Source: Actinomucor elegans
Taxonomy: Eukaryota; Mucoromycota; Mucoromycetes; Mucorales; Mucoraceae
Reading direction: 5' to 3'
Assembly (NCBI GenBank): GCA_026027325.1
Contig: JAMSLZ010000004.1
Location: 3,078,843-3,142,842 of the forward strand
Length of the DNA stretch: 64,000 nt
Made by a program: the position numbers and the translations under genes. A model generated the notes under the pieces. That model had not been told where the DNA came from. It saw only the letters and a program-made list of their open reading frames with translations, and did no database searches. Numbering within the stretch: the stretch's first letter is position 1; the number at the start of each line of letters is the position of its first letter. Below, one piece after another: positions 47,349 to 59,440 of this stretch.

Positions 47349-48184
47349 ATGTCCAATAAAGGTACAAAATTTCTCATGATGAATCATTTCGATACTGATA
47401 TCCTCATTATCTAGCTGGAAGCACAAGTACACGTCCTCCACCACCTGGACCCAAAAACATGGTGGAATGGTACTTATTATCCTACAATGAAGTCTCATTT
47501 CTCGGCTGGTTCTGGATTTTATATCTGGCAGTAACCGAAATTCAAGATCATAATGGCGATTACAAGACTGTATTTAATGCTGTATGGCCTGCTTTATCTT
47601 GGGTGCAAACCGCCGCCTTATTCGAAGTAAGTTTTGTTATTCGTATGATAAATTATCCGGTAAACTTACGCGCACTATTATCATAGGTCCTCCATTCATT
47701 GTTGGGTTGGGTCAGAGCTCCTGTAACAACCACACTTATGCAAGTGGCTTCTCGTTTATTTTTGGTATGGGCTGTTAACTACATGGTACCTGAAATCCAC
47801 ACACACTGGTCTTTTACGACCATGGTGGTTGCCTGGTCTATTGCAGAGCTTGTACGCTACAGTTTCTATACGTTCCATTTGACTATGGGCGTACCAAGTG
47901 TTGTATCTTGGGCACGTTATAACTTTTTCTTTGTATTGTATCCTTTGGGTGTGTTCTCGGAAATGATGATGGTGTATCAAGCTTTGCCATATGCCAAGTT
48001 GATCCATCCTTTTTACTGTTATGGATTAATCGCGGTGGCTCTTGTCTATGTACCAGGTAAGTCCCAAGTGATTGTTATATAGAATGGTGCTTAACTTCCT
48101 TGTGTAGGTTTCCCTATCTTGTTCTCGCATATGCTGATTCAACGTAAAAAGTACATGAAAGGTGATTTGAAGAAGAAGAATTAG
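47349..48184 (+). CDS. PHS1: Very-long-chain 3-hydroxyacyl-CoA dehydratase (Phs1/HACD)
   Basis: ER membrane enzyme for the third step of very-long-chain fatty-acid elongation. Four exons: 47349-47361, 47415-47626, 47687-48056 and 48108-48184, 223 residues. The first exon is only 13 nt (ATG plus three codons and one base). Family landmarks are LLSYNEVSFLGWFWILYLAV, QTAALFEVLHSLLGWVRAPV, AWSIAELVRYSFYTFHL and YNFFFVLYPLGVFSEMMMVY. The last two carry the catalytic Tyr and Glu. Several hydrophobic spans fit the six-helix topology. The C-terminus MKGDLKKKN has a dilysine-like ER retrieval signal. Confidence 0.93.
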
Positions 48185-48274
48185 AATAAACTATTATTAT
48201 ATTATTATTAGCAAATAGTGATGTTATGGGATATAGGCAATTAGTAGTATAGAGCCTGATGGTATATGAGCAAT

Positions 48275-48316
48275 TGATATAGTATAATGTCAGTGTGATA
48301 TAGTATAATGTCAGTG
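48275..48316. repeat. 21-bp tandem duplication
   Basis: TGATATAGTATAATGTCAGTG occurs twice in direct succession between the convergent dehydratase and DMC1 genes. Probably neutral replication slippage in the 3' flanks. Confidence 0.85.
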
Positions 48317-48359
48317 TGATGATTATGGCATGGCACAGAAGCAGGTAATAATAGTATAT

Positions 48360-49890
48360 TTAGAACGTAATATCAACGATGCCACCATTGTTGATGGAAT
48401 ATGAAGCTTCACTCTCTGGCATATCAGGTGAATCGAATAGTTTAGCTACACGCTCATCGCCTCTTCCCTTTCTCAAGTAAATACGCGTAGATGATCTATA
48501 GGATATGTTAATATATACACAGTACTCTATATATAGGCTTACGCATGAGCCTATCCATGAAACAAAAGAGATATTAATCATAGGTAGTATTCTTATAGCT
48601 ACTATTTACCAGGACATGACCGCCTACGGGTTTTTTTGGGTCTGCAACAAATGTCATTCCACCTATTATACATAGTATTACTAATGGCACACGAGGATTC
48701 ATATGCAAATCCCACCTCCAGGGTCAGAAGATACTTGGTTAGTCAGAAAGACAGCTACATTATATTCTTCAGAAATCTTTGTCAATCGACCTAACATTTG
48801 ATTGAGTTTTTGTTGTCTATCAGCCAATTCACCACGTCCAGAATAATCACAGCGAAATAGAGAGATAATAGAATCAATCACTAACAAGCGATAAGCGCCT
48901 CTTTGATCGGCAAAATGTGCAGCAAGTTCAGAGATAAGGTCCATTTGCTGATCGCTATTCCAAGCACGAGCAACAACAATATTGTCTAGTACAATATCTG
49001 AATCCACACCAAATCGATCAGCAATGGAAGTGATACGATCAGGTCTAAATGTGCCTTCTGTATCAATGTAGGCTATGAAGGCTGTTATCGAGCGGTTCTT
49101 GTATGTGTGTGTGTGTGTGTACGTGCAGCAATTTTTTTTTACAGTACCTGCTTTGCTATTGGCTCCACCTTCTTCAGGTGATAATTGCACTTGTACGCAT
49201 AGAGTGTGGGCTAATTGAGTTTTACCGGTTCTGTATTCCCCGAACACTTCAGTCAATGACATCGTTTGAATGCCACCTATAATAGGCTTATTAGTAATAA
49301 TGTGGGGTAAATCTAGTATATATGTACCTCCAAGAAGTGTGTCCAATTGCTTGCTGCCAGTTGAAATACGCACCACTTTTTCTCTTTGTAAAGCAATGAC
49401 TTTGGCAGTAACAAATCCAGGACCCTATGCAATATTTGTTAGGACCAGAGATGCACTGCATGCATACGTGTTTTACCTGGCTTTTGATAGCAGCTTCTTT
49501 GATCTTATCGACTTTTGTTTCTGATAAGCCTTTAATCTTTAAAAGCGATTTCTTTGTCATCATTTGTACGCCCTATTATATAATATATGTTATATTGTGT
49601 ATACAATAATGTGTAGATAAGCTTTACTCTGACAGTACAGACACCTGCAGCTTTCAACTTGTGTATATCTGCTACTCCAATGCCATGCATTTGCAGCTCA
49701 TCTACTTCTGTATAGAACAACTAGCTTATGCATTTAATAAGAAGGTTTTGAGACAGATAGATGAATTACTTACGCCTTCTTCTTCTACTGGCTGAGATAG
49801 ATCTTGATCTAACGATATCGAATCTGGTTGGTCATCGATAATACTAGGTACGCCACTAGGTACCACAGAAGATTCTCTTTTGGAAGGCAT
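48360..49890 (-). CDS. DMC1: Meiotic DNA strand-exchange recombinase Dmc1
   Basis: RecA-family ATPase that forms filaments on single-stranded DNA and pairs homologues in meiosis. Nine exons: 49890-49774, 49720-49628, 49572-49477, 49424-49328, 49276-49148, 49081-48716, 48662-48610, 48550-48543 and 48495-48360, 364 residues. The N-terminal helix-hairpin-helix region is [20 protein letters not shown], then [16 protein letters not shown]. Walker A is GEYRTGKT, Walker [31 protein letters not shown] and [20 protein letters not shown] are Rad51/Dmc1 core. The end ([20 protein letters not shown], then [20 protein letters not shown]) fits Dmc1. Exon 8 is only 8 nt. A (GT)n run lies in the intron before exon 6. 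Assignment to Dmc1 rather than Rad51 rests on the overall match and needs a tree. Confidence 0.88.
48543..48550 (-). other. 8-nt micro-exon (exon 8 of DMC1)
   Basis: GCTCATGC, preceded by TTTCATGGATAG and followed by GTAAGC. It encodes the AHA of the conserved GGHVLAHASSTRI block. The frame closes only if it is included. Confidence 0.8.
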
Positions 49891-50206
49891 AATAATGATG
49901 TGAAAAAAAGAGAAGAGGAAGGAGTGAAACTATTGGATTATTACTATATCCAGATAAATTGTAACCAATCAAGTGTTAGTCTAAAAAATATATGAGGTGA
50001 CTGATAAGATTTAGGCCGTTGGGTGCGCGTTTTTCGATAGGCGCGTGGATGGGGTGAGCTTTTACTACGTACGTGCGTCAGAAGTAACGGATAAACGATC
50101 CTTTAAGCGCGATTTTATGGTGTGACTTTTTAAAAGTATTTAAATACAACGGCTTACCTCGGCTTATGGTTCTCTTTTTTTTGTTAACTATCTCAACTTA
50201 TATAAC
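49891..50206. other. Divergent promoter region between DMC1 and the small ORF
   Basis: About 316 bp including a TTTAAATAC element near 50140 and GC-richer patches (GGGTGCGCG near 50021, GGCGCGTGG near 50040). No defined regulator site recognised. Confidence 0.4.
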
Positions 50207-50458
50207 ATGTTTTCAAGAATCCTTACTGGTGTGCGCAATACACTTAATACGCCTACAATTCCAAGACCAACACAAACGCAAGGTCGACTATCTATTGAAG
50301 ATTCAAGTGAGGAATTGGTCAGAGCTAGCACAAGACCCATCAACATTATACCTTCTACTTCCTCTAGTACTTCTGCAGCGGTAGCTATCTTTGGTTTATC
50401 AAACAATAATGCAGACGATTTCATCCAAAAAGACCTGATATCCACTTCACTGTATTAA
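50207..50458 (+). CDS. Small hypothetical protein (83 residues)
   Basis: Single-exon frame starting MFSRILTGVRNTLNTPTIPR. The N-terminus is basic and amphipathic, like a mitochondrial leader. The rest is Ser/Thr-rich with a patch AAVAIFGLSNNNADDFIQKD. It sits between DMC1 and the septin gene, with an AT-rich promoter-like stretch before it. I do not recognise it, and its reality is supported only by the frame and composition. Confidence 0.4.
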   Translation: MFSRILTGVRNTLNTPTIPRPTQTQGRLSIEDSSEELVRASTRPINIIPSTSSSTSAAVAIFGLSNNNADDFIQKDLISTSLY

Positions 50459-50676
50459 ATGCAGCGTTCTTTTGTACATAACACCTTATACCCTTCTGTA
50501 TCACGTAACAGTTTATCCAATTGGGTGACACTCGAGATATTAATTGCTGATATATATATATATATAAAAAAAAAACCCTTTTTTCTCGACTCTTTTCTTC
50601 TTTTCTTTTTACTCTATACTATATAGTTACAATTCCATTGTCATATAATATATAATAAAAAGTATAGCTTATAATC

Positions 50677-51938
50677 ATGTCTCCTGTTTCAGTCTCTTCT
50701 TCGGGTATTGGAGTAGCGCATCTCCCCAATCAAAGACATAAGATTGTTACCAACAAAGGCACCAATTTTACAGTCATGGTGTGCGGTGAATCTGGTGTTG
50801 GTAAAACTACCTTTGTCAATACGTTATTTACAACCACCTTGAAAGATTATAAAGATCCTGCCAAAAGATATAGCAAACAATTGGATAGAACTGTCGAAAT
50901 TGAGATCACCAAAACAGGTACGTATACGCGAATATTATGGAGTGCTATATGTTGACTGTTTTAAAAAATAAGAAATCGAGGAAAAGATGTTCAAGGTCAA
51001 ACTATCTATTGTCGATACGCCAGGCTTTGGTGATTATGTGAATAGCCATAACAGTTGGATTCCTATCTCCGAATTCATTGATGATCAACATGAAAGCTTT
51101 ATGCGTCAAGAACAACAACCTGATAGAAAGAACAAGATTGATATGCGTGTTCATGTTTGCTTGTATTTCATTCGCCCTACAGGCCATAGGTAAAAGCAAA
51201 GGCATGCAAAATGCACATGATGTACTGATGCTTTGTTTTTATAGTTTGAAACCTTTGGATATTGAAATGATGAAGCGATTAGGTTCTCGCGTCAATTTAA
51301 TCCCAGTAGTAGCCAAAGCAGACACTTTGACTCCAAAGGATTTAGCTGCTTTCAAACAACGTATTCGTAACGATTTGGAATACCATCATATTAACGTGTA
51401 TCAGTGCCCTATTGAGAGCGAAGACGAAGATGTCACTGCTACAAACCGCGATATTACTGCTGCTATGCCATTTTCCATCATTGGTTCTGTGCAAGATGTT
51501 ACAACAGCGGATGGTCGCACGGTCAAGGGTCGTGCTTATTCCTGGGGCGTCGCTGAAGTCGAAAACGAAGAGCACTGTGATTTCAAAAAGCTGCGTCACT
51601 TGTTGATTCGTTCGCATATGTCTGATTTGATTGAAACAACAGAGACTGTGCATTACGAGAATTACCGTTTGAATGAGATGGCTACACGCAAGTTTGGTGA
51701 GAGTAAATTAGTTAAGGTAGAGAATCCCAAGCATCGCGAGAAGGAAGAGGCATTAAGAAAGGAATTCACTGAACAAGTCAAAAAAGAAGAAAATCGCTTC
51801 CGCCAATGGGAAACTCAGTTGGTTTCAGAAAGAGATCGTTTGAATAAGGATTTGGAAGCAAGACATGCGCAGATTAAGGCACTCGAATCAGAGCTGGAAG
51901 CCTTGTATCACAGAAATGGCAATACCATTAGAAGATAA
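50677..51938 (+). CDS. CDC12: Septin, Cdc12-like
   Basis: GTP-binding cytoskeletal protein that assembles into septin filaments at hyphal and septation sites. Three exons: 50677-50917, 50973-51189 and 51245-51938, 383 residues. The polybasic-region start is GVAHLPNQRHKIVTNKGTNF. The G-domain has G1 GESGVGKT, G3 DTPGFGDYV and G4 AKAD. The septin-unique element spans WGVAEVENEEHCDFKKLRHL. The C-terminus is a coiled coil (EEALRKEFTEQVKKEENRF and onward to LESELEALYHR). The HKIV start, the DDQHESFMRQEQQ stretch and the coiled-coil length suit the Cdc12/AspC group rather than Cdc3, Cdc10 or Cdc11. Confidence 0.9.
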
Positions 51939-52131
51939 AACTATCAATAATATATCCATTCACTTATAATACTACTCATTATTGCCTGTGTTACTATATA
52001 CACGTATTGAATAAATGTTTTTGTTTGCTGATCATTTGAGTTTATTATGATGGTATCTATGTGTGTACTGTATGAAATGGGTAAAACTGGATAGGTATAA
52101 TTTACAGTAAAGATATATACAAAAAAAAAAA

Positions 52132-53258
52132 TTAAACTGGCACTTGCAATGGTTGCTTTACATTATTGCTCCATAAAGCATATTGTCCAAAGATAGTTGC
52201 ATCAAACATTAAGGTGCCTGCACTACCAATGATATAAGGCACCGCTTCCAACATGGTAGCACGTGTTGCTCGGGGATTTGTAAAGATACTTAGTACATAG
52301 GTCAGATTACCCATAGCGGCAAAAAAGAATAAGGCCATAGATAAACCTTCCACTGAACGGCGTTGGCAGTTTTGATAAATTTGAGGCAATCTAGAAGCTA
52401 GGTACAAAAAGGTACATAACCAAGCAAAGAAGCGACCGACCCAAATAGCCTTGCCAGCTTCATCCATGATGGCAACTTCTTCAACGATATTGGCAGTAGA
52501 AAAAAGATTGGTAGCAGATGGCATGCCAAAGGTATAGAATCCAAAGACCAACATCATGGTCACGTATTTTTTGGGCTGAGGGGATGATCCTAAGAGAGAT
52601 GATTGTTCGTTCACAAGCTCCTTGCCTTTGCTATAGGTGATATATAAGCGCTCATTTGAAGGAGCCTGGCTGGCATCATGGTCTGTAGGTGATTTGATTT
52701 CATCGTCTCCATCGAACCAGCGTCGGATACGATTATCGGAATATTTGACATAATAGAGCCATTGGAAACATAAAATGGTATCGATAATAATAAAGTAAAT
52801 TGACAAGTAAATTTGAAAAGGAAGTTGACCCGTTATAATGCAACCAATAAAGTTAGCAACATCACCTACAAAAGAACGTGTTAATAACTAATTGCCTTTT
52901 TAATATGAATATAAAATTACCCGTAAGCCAAACCGTCAAAAAACTAAAGCTTAATCCCTCGGCATCACGTAGTCTATAGTTCTTTATCACTTGACTATGT
53001 ACCAATTAGATTAAAAAACGACCTATGATAATGACTATTTACGTTTACTTACGGCATTTGAGCATTAAGCCAACAAAGAATAGAAAGATATCCGAACAAT
53101 AAGCTAATTGATTCTTGCCAACCGTATACACAATCACCAAACAAGTTCTATTATTGTTCATTGTCAGTACATTCGGAATCATATTCAAATCCAAAACTTA
53201 CAAAGATCCAATTTATAGCAGATGTTCCATCGTTTAAAACAGGGCAAGCAGTATCCAT
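52132..53258 (-). CDS. PQ-loop vacuolar/lysosomal cationic amino-acid transporter (Ypq/PQLC2 type)
   Basis: Probably exports basic amino acids from the vacuole. Four exons: 53258-53202, 53147-53053, 52994-52921 and 52865-52132, 319 residues. Two PQ-loop motifs are clear: GYLSILCWLNAQMPQVIKNY with LRDAEGLS, and LYLASRLPQIYQNCQRRSVE with GLS. The seven hydrophobic spans expected of the family are present, with a hydrophilic Ser/Asp-rich loop (about residues 130-180, ending EQSSLLGSSPQPKKY) between the two bundles. That loop could carry a dileucine-type vacuolar sorting signal (EQSSLLG). The family members Ypq1-3 and Rtc2 cannot be told apart here. Confidence 0.87.
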
Positions 53259-56200
53259 TACGTAGTATATAGGAGAAAAGAAAAGTAATATAATAAAAGA
53301 GAAAGGTCAAGAATATCTTTAGGCTTTATATATCCATCAAGAATGTCGGCCCTTGAATCATTAAAGCAGGACACATCTGATCTTTTTTGCTATAAAAGGT
53401 AAGCAAATTCTGATGAAGCCATAATATCAAGATGCCTTCACACTCTTTTGGAAAATATTTTCTCGTGATATATCATCAGCTATGTACCCCTAATGATTTT
53501 CTATCTTTCTCGTTCCTTAAATCCTTATCTGTATAGTCTCGACCAGAAAGTTTTAAAGAAAACTTGACCAATTTTTTTTTCTTTTGATTTGCATTATTAT
53601 TATTGTGTGTGTTGCTGCCAAAGTTCATCAGCCGGTGTGTAACCGATTTTCGGAGCATGGATTCCGCAGTCAACTGTGTAGTACTGTCATATCCGTTTAC
53701 AAAAAAAAAAATAAGACCCAATTGGACGCATGATGTCTTATTTTTCATTGTATTCACCCGGGCCAGGTCAAAAGATGAGTGGAAACTAAAAACCCCTTAT
53801 GATATTAAGGGTAAAAATGTCTGAAGAAGGAAGGGAATAGGATCAAATGTAAGAGACACTAATGAGGGGAAATAGGAAACCAATCGAGGAGTCTTTGCTC
53901 AAAATGTGGTGGCGGGGAAGGCGGGACTTTTGCATAGTGTAAGTAAGCGAACTCATAAAGAGTGGTATATAGGCTCTTCTACCTGAGGAACTAAGGAATA
54001 ACAGTTTGGGAGAAGCGAGATGTACGGTTCGGTAGTTTGTTAAGGAAGAAAAGATAGTAGGCTTTGAATTGTTTCTGGTATCTATGAGCGACAATACATA
54101 TTGGGACAGTGAATGGAATAAGCTTTGGTAAATACTTGGGAAATATGTAGTAGGGTTTAAAGCCTAGGTTTACCACCAAGTATTCAATCGAGCTACCAGC
54201 GTATGTATTAATTCCTTTCAATTCTAGTCGTTGCCAATCAAAGGATTGAATCCAAGGAATAACAGAACAGCTACCTTACTAGGAGTATAGCGTTACGATA
54301 TGAGTATATTCGGTTGTAATTGCTCTGGTGGAATTGTAATTGAACCTTTTGTAGTGTTCGTTTATCTATTGATTTAGGGTGGCGTTGACATCGTTTTTAT
54401 ATCGGTGAATTAGAGAATGTATATCATTGTGAACGGCAATTTAAACGACGGATGCGAGAAAGTAAACCGTAAAGTAGAGCATCCTCGGGAAAGGCAAGGT
54501 AGCGTGAAAGGAAACGGGTACGTTCTTGTAATATTGGTAGCTTTGTCTTGAAAAATCACTTTTGTCAAGTGCTTGTAAGATCCGCCAAGAGTACGGCATA
54601 AACATGTATTCTGTGCATCTTATGATCTAGCACGAAGGAATGATATGGTCTAGTTAATGGTGTGGTCATATTTTAATTGGGCGTGAATCGCTTGTGTATA
54701 GAATCGAGTAATTAAGGGAGGAGCAAGGCCTCTAGGGTTGAGGCCAATGGTAGTGAGTTTGTTCATAATTGTTAAAACTTTAATTGTGCTATCAAGTAGT
54801 TTAACAGCATCCAAATAACCACTGGAGCGAAAGGAATCCCGAGATATGGGAAAGAGAGTTGTGTTTGAATCGTTTCCTTGTAAAGTGTGTAAATGAGATA
54901 TGGTTGTGTTGAATCCAGAATTACACACTTGTTTGGATTTCATCTTTATTCTAGTTACTAACTGTGATGTTCATAAGCTTTGACTAATGCAATCATTTGC
55001 GTTTTATCGACTATGAAGACAGTATTATCGGCATAAAGTAGACAAGTTAAGAGAGGAGTTAATTGAGCTGACGAAAAACATTCAGTTGTCGGTTGTTGAC
55101 GCCATATTCGAGATAAAATGTTAACGTATATAGAATACAAAAATGAAGAAAGGATAAATCCTTAAAGTACTCTAGTAACTGGTAAGAATCAAACTGATGT
55201 GGCATTATTGAACAAGACTTCTATCTGTGCATAATTAAACGTGTTTCGAAGCAATTAATGGGAACTGGGATGCACTTTTTTTCAACGTTCTCTATATGTG
55301 GCGGCGACCAACTGTGTCAAATGCTAACTTGACGTCTAAGAAGGTGAAGTTTGGAGTGGTAAGATGGCAACAATGAAGATATTGTAAATTTCAACTAAAC
55401 GTGAAGCCTGGTGTAATGATCCTCTTGCTTCACGAAACATATCTCAAGCCAGATCCAAAGGGGGGCTATTATCAATAAGGAATTGGTAAATACAGAGTTC
55501 TAGTAGTTGGCAAAAAACTGAAGTAAGGATAAGTGATCTATAATTACTAAATTAAATTGGACCTACTTTCTTGTAAGTTGACGCTACTTGATTTTCCAAT
55601 TAGTAGGTATGTATGACCAAGAGCAGCATAATTGAAAGGAGAGCAGAATAAGTGCAAGCTGGGCTTGAATAAAGATTAGCATTTCTTGCCGCAAGTAATC
55701 AGAACTAGGCGCTTTTTTAGATGGTTATTTCAGCTGGAAGGCAAAAATTTCGACTATCAAGGGCAATTATAATCTTGCATCCTTCAAGATGATCAAGGAA
55801 ATTAACTCTTCCAAGAATCAAAGAAAAATTAAGCGTGTTACTTTGACTCTTTTTTTCCACCTCTACCAATCTAACAACAAACCAACATGATGACAACAAA
55901 AAAGAAAAAAAGTTGTCTATTTGAACTAAATGATCTTTCTCTTGCTGCTCTTGTTTAATATCTTTTTTGCAAACCCAAAATGATGTCGAGTATGTCCGCC
56001 ATTATAACCAAGTAACCACCTATGTCAAATAGTCAAATAGTCAAATAAATGAAAGCAATGATCCTTGTAGCTGCGGCTGATCGCAAAGCCTAGTTACTGG
56101 ATAAACCAAAACAAGAAAATCCAACAGTCATTAATCTACACACATATAGATAAAGTAGATAACACAATCAATGGATTTGTTCATTACAGCATATATTATA

Positions 56201-56757
56201 ATATGGGATACGTAATGTGGTCCTCAAGAAAGTTCTGATCCAGGTACACTTGAAGAGTAGTAATAAAGAACCAAATGTATGTTTTCTAATCAACTCTACA
56301 TAGAAAAATAAATAGTGCTAGTTCTCATACATAGAATAATCAAGATGATACGGCAAACTCGAAAAAAACCCCCCAAACTATCTGTCACATGTGCATTATT
56401 CCTTCATCAAGCTTGAGTAAAGATAACCACTAATGGAACAACCCCGAAAACGCGGCTTTCTGTACTTGCGCTGATAACAGTGTGCACTATTTGTTAAATT
56501 TGATATTTCCTTATCCACCTAAATGATCGTTTCCTATTACCTATTAATTTATATAAGGAATTAGTATGAAGGACGCGGAATAAATGTGCCAGAATTTGGA
56601 AAATACAACTCCATCCTATCTAATGGTTGTATAAAGCGTGTGCTTTTTTTTTTTCGTGGGAAATATAGAAGTGACTTGCGCTAATACCCTGGATTATTAA
56701 TTCTTAAAACAATAAAACAAGCGTAGTTTTTTCTCTACCACATATAAAAACCTTATA
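53259..56757. other. Intergenic region with a LINE remnant
   Basis: About 3.5 kb. The middle (about 53850-55640, minus) is a decayed non-LTR retrotransposon, listed separately. A GTCAAATA unit is repeated about three times near 56023-56047. The last 700 bp are the upstream region of the threonine-aldolase gene and contain a T run at 56644-56654. No intact gene. Confidence 0.6.
53850..55640 (-). pseudogene. Decayed LINE-type (non-LTR) reverse transcriptase
   Basis: Minus-strand fragments occur in the correct order for a LINE reverse transcriptase, in different frames with stops between. NYRSLILTSVF lies near 55560. DMFREARGSLHQASRLVEI lies near 55430, NFTFLDVKLAFDTVGRRHI near 55350, and the catalytic block LLTCLLYADNTVFIVD near 55010. 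Downstream thumb-like pieces are STIKVLTIMNKLTTIGLNPR and LAPPLITRFYTQAIHAQLKY. The catalytic YADD has become YADN, which alone should abolish activity. Outer limits are uncertain. Confidence 0.68.
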
Positions 56758-58015
56758 ATGCTTGCTTGTTTGTTTTCAAAACGACTTTTATCTCGTTCTG
56801 TTCTTGCTTCTCCCAACATCAGATTGTTTTCTAGTATGCCACATAGTAGCGAAGTATTTGATCTGACAAGTGACACTGCCACGCGACCCACAGATGAAAT
56901 GTTTGACATGATGAAGTCTGCACATAGAGGCGACGACGTATTTGCCGTAAGGCTCAATAACTTCTGTTTATTAAGCAAAACTTGATGTATTTCTTCATTA
57001 TTAGGAAAGCACATCTGTCAATGATTTAGAAACTCATATGGCTAAACTTCTCGGTCATGAAGCCGCTCTTTTCTGTGTCAGCGGCTGCATGACAAATCAA
57101 TTGGGTTTGCGTGTTCTACTCACTCAACCGCCCCATAGTGTACTTTGTGATGCACGTTCTCATGTCTTTTTGTATGAATGCGGTGGTATTGCTTATCACT
57201 CACAAGCCAGTGTCTCACCAGTGGAGCCCAAGAACGGTCACCATTTGACTGTACAAGATGTAGCTTCCAATATTATCACAGATACCCTTTGCTCGCCCGT
57301 GACTCGTGTTATCTCGCTTGAAAACACATTGAATGGTAGCATCATGCCTTTAGATGAAATTAAACGTATCCGCGAATATACTAAACCCATGGGCCTCAAG
57401 ATGCACTTGGATGGCGCTCGTCTCTGGAACGCTCACCAAGAAACTGGTATTGCTTTGCATGAATACGGTCAATATTTTGATACAGTCAGCTTGTGTCTTT
57501 CTAAAGGCGCGGGTGCTCCTATTGGATCTATCTTGGCTTCCTCCAAAGAAAACATTGTGCGCGCTCGTCATTTGCGTAAGTTGATGGGCGGTGGTTGGCG
57601 TCAAGCGGGCCCTTTGGCGGTAGCTGCTATGTATGGTGTTGAACATATAGTACCTACCATGAAGGATACACACAAGTTAGCCAAACGATTGGCTAAAGGA
57701 TTGCAAGCGTTGGGAATGTCGTTGAGTTTTCCTTGCGAAACCAATATGATATTTTTAGATACGGCTAAAGTGGGCTTGGTGGTAGATGATTTGGCGAACG
57801 CACTGAAAAAACAAAATATCTTGATCAGTGGAAGCGCAGGTACACAAACGAGGATTGTGTTTCATTATCAGATTGCACCGCATGTAGTGGATACTATCTT
57901 GCAAGTGGCTTCAGAGCTGGTCGCCCAGAGAAAGTTAGATTCCAAACCCATTATCGTACAAGAAAAGGCAAATCAGGGCCTCGCTTATAATACTGGTAGC
58001 ACTGTCAGTACTTAA
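56758..58015 (+). CDS. GLY1: Low-specificity L-threonine (allo-threonine) aldolase
   Basis: PLP enzyme that splits threonine or allo-threonine to glycine and acetaldehyde. Two exons: 56758-56946 and 57005-58015, 399 residues. Conserved blocks are FDLTSDTATRPTDEMFDMM, HRGDDVFA, NDLETHMAKLLGHEAALFCV, SLENTLNGSIMPLDEI, HLDGARLWNA and the Lys-containing SLCLSKGAGAPIGS, followed by RKLMGGGWRQAGPLA. The first 26 residues (MLACLFSKRLLSRSVLASPN and on to LFSS) look like a mitochondrial leader. A second in-frame Met follows directly (MPHSSEVFDL), which would give a cytosolic form if used. Confidence 0.92.
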
Positions 58016-58400
58016 ATAAAATATTTCAAAGCATATGCATTACGTTTTACGTGTGAAAAGATAACAGTATACGGTATATGCGTACAAAGAGGATTAATAT
58101 GGTTTAAATGACAAGTTTGTCGAGAACCAATCATGGACGGCATTGTTCCTGAAAATATATTGTACAGAATATTTCTTTTTATTTTTTTACTTGTGTATAA
58201 TATACAGCGTGTATATTCGTGTATATTCAATGAGGATGAATTAGTTACTGTAAAGCCTTTCAAAAATTGTAAATAACAGGCTATTAGTGAAGAAGAAGCA
58301 ATGCAATGACAGATAAAAGCTATATTACAGTAAATATGTTGTACAAAACACTGAAAGCAACTGTAGTATTACAGCAAACATTGGGTTTGACTATGAAATG

Positions 58401-58442
58401 TTAATGTGATGTGACATTTGATCAAGATCGATCAGGACATCT
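58401..58442 (+). repeat. Dispersed repeat copy
   Basis: GTGATGTGACATTTGATCAA followed by GATCGATCAGGACATCT. Closest relative of the copy at 941-1000. Confidence 0.5.
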
Positions 58443-59406
58443 TACGTTCATTCGCGTTACATATAGCAACTAATTTGAAATGGTTTTTGTATGTAGGACC
58501 AAAACCTCGAAATTAATAAAAGCAAAAAATAGAACCTGGAGTTTTTGATCAACTTTGTAAAGTGTTTAAGATTATTTGGAATGGTATTGCATATAACATA
58601 TTCTAACGATTGTTCAACATCACATTATTTGATTTGGTTACTGAATTCTTATATATATTCATGTTTGTTATATATCTATCGAAAACTTGATAATATTAAA
58701 GAATCTATTAAAGGTATATCAGCAGGTGGCCATTTACAATATCGTGGTCAATGAAGAACCCAAATCGGTCATGATAGAAGAATAAATGACTTCCTGGTTA
58801 CATAATATAAAGTAAAATTATTTAGTTCATATTTGGATGGTGTTTGTTTGACAATACAATGGAAAGAAAAATGGCTCTTTAGAGGGTAAATTTATTATTT
58901 CTATTTTTATTGAGAGATCACTTACTACATATTAGTTTACTATCATTAAGAAGCTATTATACAAATGGAGAGACTGTGAAGCGCAAGACAATCGCTGCAG
59001 CGATGTTAACTACCCAAGCAAAATTACAGTGGCAAGATGAGAGTCTTTAAAGAGGGTGCTTATGAATTTAACGTCGCAATTACTGTATTTACAAGATAGT
59101 TCACCATATTATGAGCCACTAGGAGTAGACTAAAGAAAGGTAAAACTCTTTAGATTTAATTAAAGTTTAGAAAGATCTTAAAAAAAAAATAACGGATTAA
59201 TCAGTACACGGATTCAAAGCGCAATCACAAGAATTGCTTCCGGCAGTTTATGAACAAGAGAAGCAAATTTTGTAAAAAGGAACATAGAAATATCACCAAG
59301 TCGCCAGTAATGATGGATAGCATGTAAAAAAAATCGATGTTGATCGGGTATGTATTGGACCAGTTAATCGGTATTGACCAGTGTTATTTCCTTGGGTGCA
59401 TTCATT

Positions 59407-59407
59407 G

Positions 59408-59438
<31 letters not shown>
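59407..59438. repeat. Long poly(A) tract
   Basis: About 32 consecutive A residues on the plus strand. It could be a retroposed tail or simple slippage; no coding remnant precedes it. Confidence 0.8.

Positions 59439-59440
<2 letters not shown>

Noticed and set aside
49720..49776. A GC-AG intron in DMC1 (AAG|GCGTAAGT)
   Set aside because: A normal GT donor two bases further on with the acceptor AAGCTAG keeps the frame and yields the expected [10 protein letters not shown] start.
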